In this document: positions 1 through 7,200 of the stretch, piece by piece
Numbering within the stretch: the stretch's first letter is position 1
Layout of the letters: each line of letters begins with the position of its first letter
Notes under the pieces: model-generated
Told to the model about the DNA's origin: nothing
Seen by the model: the letters and a program-made list of their open reading frames with translations, nothing else
Databases searched by the model: none
DNA from: a virus
Virus record (IMG/VR): IMGVR_UViG_3300030085_001557
Location: 1-22,005 of that record
DNA: 22,005 nt
Direction: 5' to 3' (one strand)
Program-made: the position numbers and the translations under genes

Positions 1-213
1 TTCTTTTGTAGCTTTTACTTTTTTGAATAACTGAAATAGATTGTGACCACCTTGATTTGAAATCCAACAATGCCACTTCTGAGTTTTTATGTTTATTTGT
101 AATTTTGGTTTGTGATGGGATACAAATGGTGACCAATACATATACTCATTGGCTTTGTTCAGAAGTCTACCATTACTCCCTACTACTCTATTTAGAAGAT
201 TTACTATTCTCAT
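1..213 (-). CDS. DNA primase, N-terminal part (truncated by window edge)
   Basis: Reading the minus strand from an ATG at 213-211 gives 71 in-frame codons with no stop to the window edge. The visible protein starts MRIVNLLNRVVGSNGRLLNK and continues through EYMYWSPFVSHHKPKLQINI, then KWHCWISNQGGHNLFQLFKK. This is the layout of the N-terminal zinc-finger-like domain of T4-superfamily phage primases (gp61 role: synthesis of RNA primers with the replicative helicase). In typical members two Cys pairs bind zinc. Here the first pair is replaced by S and V (SPFV) and the second is C..S (CWIS), so the zinc site looks degenerate. The gene overlaps the last 26 bases of the upstream nuclease, so translation is probably coupled. 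The catalytic TOPRIM part lies outside the window. Family assignment is from the motif pattern; the truncation limits certainty. Confidence 0.66.
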   Translation of the reverse strand, partial: MRIVNLLNRVVGSNGRLLNKANEYMYWSPFVSHHKPKLQINIKTQKWHCWISNQGGHNLFQLFKKVKATKE

Positions 214-541
214 TTATTAATTCTATAAATTTCTCTATGTTAATTACAGCGTATGTTTTTGTTCTGTTTCTTTTAAATATCAACACAGGATCGTAATCAC
301 CGCTATTTTCTTCAGCTTGTTTTAATGATGACCATATGTTCAATGATTCTTGATTTTTGCATTCAAATGAATAGGGAATGAGTTTACGAGCAGCAGGTGA
401 TAATTTTATATCTTCACCTGATTCTCCCATAATAGCAGACTTTATATCATCGGGTTCTAATTGATTGAATGTTTCTAACAAAAGGTCTCTTACATTGTTT
501 TGTAATCTCTTACCTTTATTCTTAGCACTTCTTGATTTCAT
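188..541 (-). CDS. Small PD-(D/E)XK family endonuclease
   Basis: This 117-residue protein has a basic N-terminus (KSRSAKNKGKRLQ), then GESGEDIKLSP (residues 39-49) and SFECKNQE (58-65). The acidic residues E40/E43/D44 followed by E60-x-K62 fit the PD-(D/E)XK nuclease core, and the length and layout match a phage family usually annotated as a putative PDDEXK endonuclease of Holliday-junction-resolvase or T7 endonuclease I type. It probably cuts or resolves phage DNA during replication, recombination or packaging. The 3' end overlaps the downstream primase start. The ATG at 541 has no Shine-Dalgarno sequence; its leader instead carries three copies of ACAAGTA. It is separated from the tail operon by about 173 bases, so it probably belongs to a different transcription unit, that of DNA metabolism. 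The exact substrate cannot be told. Confidence 0.72.
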   Translation of the reverse strand: MKSRSAKNKGKRLQNNVRDLLLETFNQLEPDDIKSAIMGESGEDIKLSPAARKLIPYSFECKNQESLNIWSSLKQAEENSGDYDPVLIFKRNRTKTYAVINIEKFIELINENSKSSK

Positions 542-714
542 AGTTGATACTTGTTACTTGTTATACTTGTACTTATTAATTATTAATATTTAATTTTAAA
601 ATTATAAAAAAGGCAGAGAGATTTTATTAAAAAACCTATCATAATTTTTTATAACCAAATTAAATGTTAACATTACTAATATATATACAGAAAAAAAGTA
701 TTATACGATTTTAT
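542..714. other. AT-rich intergenic region between tail operon and DNA-metabolism genes
   Basis: This is the longest gene-free stretch in the window. It holds a 12-bp perfect palindrome AATGTTAACATT (663-674), a run that on the minus strand reads GCC followed by six T (about 608-615) without a convincing stem, TATAAT on the minus strand (plus 601-606) without a good -35 box, and three 7-mer repeats next to the nuclease start. It is a plausible place for an early or middle promoter of the nuclease-primase unit, but no promoter is convincing from sequence alone. Confidence 0.45.
548..570 (-). repeat. Three copies of the 7-mer ACAAGTA in the nuclease gene leader
   Basis: On the plus strand TACTTGT occurs at 548-554, 555-561 and 564-570: two abutting copies and a third two bases away. 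On the coding (minus) strand this is ACAAGTA three times, immediately upstream of the ATG at 541, in the place where a Shine-Dalgarno would be expected but is absent. It could be a protein-binding operator, a translational control site, or simple slippage repeats. Confidence 0.6.
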
Positions 715-1437
715 TTACAACCATTTCGATAATTCTCTTTTTGCAAATCTTTCAGCTTTTTCTTCCCACTTATTATCATCGTGTGGGTCTAATCCTTTGT
801 ATGTAGCCATTGTTCCTGCCTGAGTATATTTCTTTATATACTTTCTGACTCCTAATCTTTTAGCATCTAATGCGTGTCCTATCTCGTGTAGTATTGTCAT
901 AAGAAATTCTTTTACATTTGGGTATGACCTTCTTAAAGTTACAGTATCAGTTTCAGGCACATACTCTCCAAAATCTTTTCCACTACCAAACTTTACTTTA
1001 GATTTTAAACCATATTGTTTTATAAGAGTTTCAGCAGTATCTAAATAATCTATTCTTTCTAACAATACATTGTTCATAACTTTTTTGTATTTTGATTCTT
1101 CTAAACTATCAGTATTCTGTTCTTCAAAATTTTCTCCGGCTACCCACTCTTCCCAATTTTCAAATTGAGCTGCAAATTGTTTATCTATTTCAGAAACATA
1201 TGCAGTTTTTATTACAGAATAATCTTCTTCTTCACCTTTACCATAAATGTAATCCGCTTTAGGAAAATCAACCTGTTCATATCCACCTCTTTCAAACCAA
1301 GGTTCAGGTTTACCTGCTAGTGTTCCTAATTTTCTTTTTTTATCACCTCTGATAAAACCTGTATCCGGCTCTCCCTCATCAGCTGGATATCTACCTGTTA
1401 CAGAAGAAACTTCCATTATCTTTTTGTACTTACTCAT
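715..1437 (-). CDS. HEXXH zinc metallopeptidase, last gene of the tail operon
   Basis: The 240-residue protein carries a clear zinc-metallopeptidase signature, LHEIGHALD, with H184, E185 and H188. A glutamate-rich helix, KWEEKAERFAKRE (E225/E226/E229), could supply the third zinc ligand, as in gluzincins such as the ImmA/IrrE (M78) type. The first 110 residues are charged and low in hydrophobics, with no signal peptide or membrane segment. Similar stretches occur at residues 3-8 (KYKKIM) and 116-121 (KYKKVM). Its ATG overlaps the stop of the preceding tail protein (TAATG), so it is co-translated with virion genes. This suggests a virion-associated or assembly protease, or an enzyme acting at the host envelope, rather than a regulator protease. 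There is no strong Shine-Dalgarno, which fits coupling. The peptidase call is secure from the motif; the substrate is unknown. Confidence 0.8.
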   Translation of the reverse strand: MSKYKKIMEVSSVTGRYPADEGEPDTGFIRGDKKRKLGTLAGKPEPWFERGGYEQVDFPKADYIYGKGEEEDYSVIKTAYVSEIDKQFAAQFENWEEWVAGENFEEQNTDSLEESKYKKVMNNVLLERIDYLDTAETLIKQYGLKSKVKFGSGKDFGEYVPETDTVTLRRSYPNVKEFLMTILHEIGHALDAKRLGVRKYIKKYTQAGTMATYKGLDPHDDNKWEEKAERFAKRELSKWL

Positions 1438-2414
1438 TATGCGTCAAACCTTACTTGAATAGCTAAAGCTAAATCTTTATCGTTTTTTACAGGTCTAGCA
1501 AGTTGTCCAATAGCAACCAGTTCATCAAAGTCATTATACAAACCAACCTTAGTAACATATGGTCTAAATTCAGAATGTGTTACGAAGTTATTATATGTAG
1601 TTGCTTGTTCGTAAAAATGTTTATAAGAGCCTGATTGATATTTAGCATCACCAGGTGGAAACAATCTCCAACTATGAGAGCCTGATACGTTTATACTACC
1701 ACTTCTTTCAAAAGTTGCAGATATGTTCTGTGTCGCATTAAATTCGTTTTCTCCAATAACACAAAGGTAAGAGTATTCTCTTATATTTACTTGAGCTTTG
1801 TAAGTTACGGAGTAGCCATCTGTACCCAAACCAGTTCCTACATCAATGTACTTAGAACCTGTATTTGAAAATACCATCGTTCCGTGTTCGTAAAAAACAT
1901 TACCGACAAAACTTCCAGTACCATCTATACTAGCAGTAAAATTACTAGCAGCAAATCTAGCAAAACTAGATGAAAAATCATTATCATATAAATTTCCATT
2001 TCCATCATCTACTATTGTTAGAGTAGAATCTCCGCTGTCGTCATCTATAGTTATTGATTTAGGTTTTATTCTTTCCCCAAATAACTTTTGAGGCATCGAT
2101 ATTACAGAAGCAGATGGTTGTAAAGCTCTGTATTGTATAGGTTGTCCAGCATCATTTTCTCCAAAGTTGTTATAGTTGTTTTCTACATCTTTGTAATACA
2201 AATGATTTATTCCAAACCAACTTGGCATCTCATAAAAACTAGCAGATGGAAATGTTGTTTTTGGTGCTGTGTTTGAATCAAAATTATGAGCGCTTGAACT
2301 GACTATTCTAAAACCATAAACACCACTACCACTATCTACATTAGTGACAGTAAACTCCTTATAAGCTTTAAAAGGTGTTATATTGATGTCTCTTGGGTCG
2401 AGTCTTTTAAACAT
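1437..2414 (-). CDS. Tail/baseplate structural protein with GLYND C-terminal cap
   Basis: This 325-residue protein is rich in Ser, Thr, Asn and aromatic residues and lacks membrane segments, as expected of a virion surface protein. The start reads FKRLDPRDINITPFKAYKEF. The C-terminus, YVTKVGLYNDFDELVAIGQL followed by ARPVKNDKDLALAIQVRFDA, closely parallels the end of the next upstream protein (2433-3488), so the two share a terminal domain that may cap or dock onto the same partner. A GGGAG Shine-Dalgarno lies about 9 bases before the ATG. The gap to the upstream stop is 18 bases, and its stop overlaps the peptidase start. Function is inferred from position in the tail operon: peripheral baseplate, fibre or decoration. 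No named family is recognised. Confidence 0.68.
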   Translation of the reverse strand: MFKRLDPRDINITPFKAYKEFTVTNVDSGSGVYGFRIVSSSAHNFDSNTAPKTTFPSASFYEMPSWFGINHLYYKDVENNYNNFGENDAGQPIQYRALQPSASVISMPQKLFGERIKPKSITIDDDSGDSTLTIVDDGNGNLYDNDFSSSFARFAASNFTASIDGTGSFVGNVFYEHGTMVFSNTGSKYIDVGTGLGTDGYSVTYKAQVNIREYSYLCVIGENEFNATQNISATFERSGSINVSGSHSWRLFPPGDAKYQSGSYKHFYEQATTYNNFVTHSEFRPYVTKVGLYNDFDELVAIGQLARPVKNDKDLALAIQVRFDA

Positions 2415-2432
2415 GACCTATATCTCCCAAGT

Positions 2433-3488
2433 TTAGAAATCTAATTTAACTTTAATAATAGCTTCTCTTGAATAAGATTTAAGTAATGGTTTACTCAATT
2501 TAGCAACAGCTAATAGTTCATTATCATCATTATACAAACCAACTTGTGTTATAAACACCTTTGGATTTTTAAAGAACGTTGGTACAGTAAATGAACCAGC
2601 TGAACCAGTAGTAAAAGTTGGATTAGAACTAAAGTTAAATTCCTTATTCGGTACTCTACAAAAATAATGCTGTGAAGTAATTACTTCTTCTCTTCTAGCC
2701 GCAAAGTATTCTCCCTTTTCAATCTTCTGAAAGAACTTAGAAGTATTATCTCCTTCAGTATTAGAAGCTATAGAAGCTGATAAAGAAGCTGAAGCTGGTG
2801 AACCAATTACAGGTCCATTCAATACAATGATACCAGTATCAGGATAGAATAATCCAAGTCCACCACCTGGTTGTGCAGTAGCAGCTGTTTTTATTTCAGC
2901 TACACCTGCTGATATTGAACCACTAACAACATTAAAAACTCTACCACCTTGATTTACAGTAGGATTAGTTGTAGCACCACTATCGTCAATCAATTTCATT
3001 GTTGATATACCACTACCACTTAAATGTAATTCCCAATTGCCTGGATCCATCTTTTCACGAAGTTGTGCTCTAGCTATAGATATAGCATAAACATAATGTG
3101 GTGTGGTATGGTCACCGCCTGAATCTGCAAAAGAAAATCTTTCTTCAGTTGGTCCTAAAAGAGTGTTTGACAATTGTCTATAAATGGTAGCAGATTCTCT
3201 ATTACCATCAACACCTTTAGTACCAGCACTACCACTTCCGTGTATATGTCCATATGCTACTGAAAACTGAACAGTGCCTGTACTATCAGATTGTGGATTC
3301 TTATCATATACATCTAAGTAGTAAGTACCACTATTTGTTTCTTGCGTAGAAGAAGTGAAGAATGATGTTAAAGAACCAGCCCCATCTGCCCACATTCCAG
3401 ACGATACAGTGTCTTTTACATTAGTCACCACATCACTTGAGATAGGACTATCTGGATCCTGAATATTAAAATCTTTATAAATTGCCAT
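2433..3488 (-). CDS. Tail/baseplate structural protein, paralogue of its downstream neighbour at the C-terminus
   Basis: The 351-residue protein begins MAIYKDFNIQDPDSPISSDV and is rich in Ser, Gly, Thr and Asn, typical of an extracellular beta-rich phage protein. Its last 45 residues, including VFITQVGLYNDDNELLAVAK and then LSKPLLKSYSREAIIKVKLD, align by eye with the C-terminus of the 325-residue protein next to it (GLYND..EL.A...L..P). The middle holds long Ser/Gly segments (SGSISAGVAEIK, SASLSASIASN). An AAGGAG Shine-Dalgarno precedes the ATG and the gap to the upstream gene is 10 bases. It is probably a peripheral tail or baseplate component. The two may be an ancient duplication with diverged bodies or two proteins sharing a docking domain. 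The precise role is unknown. Confidence 0.68.
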   Translation of the reverse strand: MAIYKDFNIQDPDSPISSDVVTNVKDTVSSGMWADGAGSLTSFFTSSTQETNSGTYYLDVYDKNPQSDSTGTVQFSVAYGHIHGSGSAGTKGVDGNRESATIYRQLSNTLLGPTEERFSFADSGGDHTTPHYVYAISIARAQLREKMDPGNWELHLSGSGISTMKLIDDSGATTNPTVNQGGRVFNVVSGSISAGVAEIKTAATAQPGGGLGLFYPDTGIIVLNGPVIGSPASASLSASIASNTEGDNTSKFFQKIEKGEYFAARREEVITSQHYFCRVPNKEFNFSSNPTFTTGSAGSFTVPTFFKNPKVFITQVGLYNDDNELLAVAKLSKPLLKSYSREAIIKVKLDF

Positions 3489-3498
3489 TACTTACTCC

Positions 3499-4173
3499 TT
3501 ATCCTGTAACTGTAGTATTACCCTGCTGAGCTATTGAAGCCAGAGTAACATTATTAGTTATCGTTATAGATGTTGTAGCACCAGTATCGTTTCCTATTAT
3601 TGTTAAAGATGTAGCTCTAACAGCATCTTGCGCTAACACACCAAGTTTAACTGTTTGTGCGACAAGCGTTTTACTATTAGGTGCATCATCATCTCCTAAG
3701 AAGAATGGTGTCGTAGCACCAACTCCTGAACCAGCTGCTACATCAACATTCATTGAACAAACAGATTGGTTATGTAATATAAATGTGTAAGAATTATCCG
3801 AAACATTAGCAGTATTGACTACGATTGTAGGTTGTGGTTGATTTAAACCACCAGCTGATGTAAATGTTACTGAAGCAGGTGTTACATTAATTACTGGCAT
3901 TCTTACAGTATTTTTTGGAAGAGTTACCAACTTATATCTCAACACGTGATTCTCATCAGGTATAGCTTCTAATAATGGCATATTTTCTATTACCTTCCCA
4001 TAGAAATCACTACCATTTGGATGTGTTACATCCCATAAATTATAATCTACTTCATCATCTGATAAAGCGAATTTTGTGATATTAAAAGCATCAGTTCCTT
4101 GCGCTAATAATTCACGACCTTTTTTAGTTAAAATAGCATCAACTGTAACAGTTGTATTATTTAAAAATCCCAT
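3499..4173 (-). CDS. Putative structural protein with N-terminal docking segment and Ig-like body
   Basis: The 224-residue protein opens MGFLNNTTVTVDAILTKKGR followed by ELLAQG, a segment I associate with virion proteins of marine T4-like phages. The rest (about residues 95-224) is a beta-strand-rich, Val/Thr/Asn-rich sequence resembling one or two Ig-like or bacterial-surface-type domains (for example VINVTPASVTFTSAGG, TSLTIIGNDTGATTSITI). Ig-like domains on phage virions commonly mediate weak binding to host glycans. An AGGAG Shine-Dalgarno precedes the ATG. It is the first gene after the giant 2228-residue gene, from which it is separated by a 77-base gap containing an extended stem-loop, so it may be differentially expressed or mark an mRNA boundary. 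The Ig-like reading is from composition, not a verified domain hit. Confidence 0.66.
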   Translation of the reverse strand: MGFLNNTTVTVDAILTKKGRELLAQGTDAFNITKFALSDDEVDYNLWDVTHPNGSDFYGKVIENMPLLEAIPDENHVLRYKLVTLPKNTVRMPVINVTPASVTFTSAGGLNQPQPTIVVNTANVSDNSYTFILHNQSVCSMNVDVAAGSGVGATTPFFLGDDDAPNSKTLVAQTVKLGVLAQDAVRATSLTIIGNDTGATTSITITNNVTLASIAQQGNTTVTG

Positions 4174-4196
4174 AGTTTACTCCTAATCATATTTTT

Positions 4197-4248
4197 AAAT
4201 TTTGTATAGATAAGTGATTCATATATAAATATCACTTATTCAAAATTT
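4197..4248. repeat. Extended inverted repeat / stem-loop between two tail genes
   Basis: A perfect 9-bp inverted repeat, ATAAGTGAT (4210-4218) and ATCACTTAT (4231-4239), encloses a 12-base loop containing TATAAATA on the plus strand (4224-4231). Outside it a second perfect 8-bp pair, AAATTTTG (4197-4204) and CAAAATTT (4241-4248), extends the hairpin across a 5/1 internal loop. It follows the stop codon of the 2228-aa gene by only two bases. There is no long U-run after it on the transcribed strand, so an mRNA processing or stabilising element is as plausible as a terminator. Confidence 0.65.
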
Positions 4249-4250
4249 TA

Positions 4251-7200
4251 TTACTTTTTTCCACTTTTTCCTTTACTAACCTTACCTTTACCATCAAGTT
4301 TTGGTTCGATTACTTTTCCCTTACCATCGGGCGTACTTTCAAATTTAGTCTTTTCACTTAATTTTTTTCTTTCCTTTTTCTGCTTTTCTCTTTTTATCAT
4401 AGCATCAGTTATAGGTCTTTCCTCTGTACCAATCTTCTTTATGTTGAATCCCTTTAATCCTCTTAATAAACCTTTTGGATTTAATGCAGTAATTTTAGGT
4501 TCTGGTAATCCTAAAATCTTAGGTTGAGCTTCAGCGTCTTCAGGAGTTTCAATTACTTTAGGTTCAAATTTATCTTTCTTAGGTTCTTTTTCTTTGAACT
4601 TAGAAACAATACCTTCACCAGTTTTCAAAGTAGACTCAGCTTCTTTTGTAGAAACCAATTTAGATGGTGCTGTAACAATCACCTCTACTGGCGGAGCTCC
4701 ATCAATTGTTGTTTTGTTTGTATTTTTTACACCGCTGTAAATTCTTCTAAATAAAGCTGTAGACTCTTCTACTCTGTTATCTAAATCTACATTGAAAAAT
4801 GAAGATGAGTAAGCTTTGAATAAAGAAGCGCTTAATGAAGAAGAGTAAAAAGGCATAGTCTTTTGATTTCTTCCATATATTCTAGAACCAGATACTATAG
4901 GTTGTTTTACTTCTGCATATAAAATATCTCCTGCAACTATAGATGATGTTGCGTATAAATTGTCTACTCTGTTTAATCTCTGCCATATTCTTAATTCTAA
5001 AAATCTATCTCTAGCTTCTGAACCAGTTGCTTCTTTTAGTAAATTATCACCACTAGCAGAAACTATAGAACCAGTATCGTAAGTGAATATATCTATCATA
5101 CCATCGTAAGCTTCATAGCTGGTAATAGTAGTTCCTATATTAAAAGAACCACTTGTAGATACAGCATCTGGTACATCAATTGAAGAACTAAAATGTCTCT
5201 CTTCAGCATTTGGTTTTTTACCTGTTATTACTTTTGGTCTTTCAAAGATGTTAGGTTCAATTAACAATCCAATATCAGGCTTCGCTCTAGCAGGCACCAT
5301 TTTTCTTAATTGTGTGTAAAGAGATTGGTCGTAATATTTTAGTAGTCTTATATAATCCCAAAAGTTATTTGGTGCAGTATATTTTTTCCAATAGTTATCC
5401 GCTACTCTTTCCAATCCTCTGTATTTTAATTCTGTTTGGTCTCTAGGGTCTCCTAAAAAGTTATCAAAGTTTAGATTACCTACAGATTGTATTATGTCAT
5501 TATTTATAACATCAGTAGGAGCAAAGTATATACCTACTTTATTAGAGTCAAGTGGCGCTGAATCATAAACACTATCAGTAGACCTTTTATCTGGCGAAAG
5601 AACTTCACCAGGTTTCAAATTGTTACTTTCAATTCTTATTTTATTAGTTGTTCTTCTTAAAGCACCTATACTCGGTATATGACTTTTTAGTTCGTCAACC
5701 ACACTTCTAAAGAAATTGCCTGTAAATCCGTTATGTGAACCTGATACTGTAGAGGTTTGATTGGAACTTACATCACGAATACCTTCTGTATCAGCAGCTA
5801 AATTTTTGTTATCATCAAATGAGTATCTTAATACTAAGTTTTCGTAAGACGATGAAATACTATTACCATCATAAGCTTTTGGATTAGCTATGTGATTTTT
5901 GAAAGATGATGTGTTCAATGTTTCTGTCCAATTTCTGTACTCCATAATTGAACCTGTAAGTGGTACACCGATTATACCATCAGCACTAGAACTTAATATT
6001 TCTTCACCACCAATATAAATTTGTCCGCTACCTGAATAGTGTCCATTGTATCCACCTATACTACCTGTTATAGTCATAGTATTACTGGTATACAAATGTA
6101 TTTTGCTTCTACCCGAATCGTACTTACCAACATTAAGTTCATAAGATTGTGATATATGTACGCTATCACTTCCAGAAGTTCTAGATACCATAACAGAATA
6201 AAAATCCCCATCATAAATTGGTAACACAGAAGACGAAACTTCTCTGTATCCTTCTGAACCTGATAACATAAAAGAAACGTGACCTCTGTTATCTGTAGAA
6301 TTATTATTTTTTAATCTTAGTATAAAATCTTTGTCTTTGTTTAGTAGAATCTGATTTGAACCACTAGCAGCTCGAAATCTAAGTTCTATAGTATCCGGCT
6401 TTCTACCTGAGTCTGTATCATTTGCCCAACTATGTTTTACATATTGTTCACCTTTGAAATCTAAAGCCTTTGTAAACTTTCTCGTTATTTCAAATTGTGG
6501 TGAAGCATCATCTGGCAAATCAGGTCCACCATATTCTTTAACTCTTAAAATAGTTGATGGAATACCATATATATTTATCAATCCTTTTAGAGCTCTTACT
6601 GTTCCTTTGTTCTTTAAAAAGAAAGGCATATTGTTTACAATACGACTCCAAATTTCACGAGATATATCACGCTCAGCTACAGCTGAGTAATCGGAGTAAG
6701 CTGAGCCAGTTACTTCTTTACCTAAAGCAAATCTTGGTAAATCTATTAAATCTTTTCCATCGTCTAATGTCCATCCTAAAGAACGACCAACAGAATATAG
6801 TAAGTCTTTAGATATACCTTCTGTTAATTTTTCTCTTCTATCAAATGTATCGGTTATGGCATTTATGTAAACCCAAATAGAATCGAAGTGTTGTCCTATC
6901 ATATCTGTAAATCTTAGGAACACTTCGTTTTCTAAATTTTCTTTTATATGTTCGGGAAGTAAACTACTTAGTTTACTACTATTTTCATCATCGTATAAAG
7001 AACCAGATGTTGTTGCTTCTGTAAACCAATTTACTGCGTTAGTAGAATTTACTGTTTCTAATACATAAGGATCTCTTAATGTTCCATTTCCACTTGCTTT
7101 AGGCCAAGCATTATCGTAAAATATTCCTAAAGAACCACTTTGATATGAAGAACTTTCAAAGTACATATACTTTTCAAAACCATCAAAATTATTTTTTATT

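Noticed and set aside
57-296. Plus-strand frame of 79 codons at the left edge
   Set aside because: It lies opposite the nuclease and primase genes, has no ribosome site and reads as low-complexity hydrophobic sequence; the minus-strand frames match known families.
663-674. Palindrome AATGTTAACATT as a phage operator
   Set aside because: Single copy with AT-rich surroundings and no paired site; recorded only as part of the gap description.
4524-4754. Plus-strand frame rich in Phe/Arg/Ser
   Set aside because: It is the complement of the Lys-rich tail of the giant tail protein (AAA/GAA codons read as TTT/TTC), so it is a shadow frame.
5501-5508. TATTTATA inside the giant gene (a minus-strand TATAAATA)
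   Set aside because: It lies deep in coding sequence; in such AT-rich DNA an 8-mer match is expected by chance and no gene start follows nearby.
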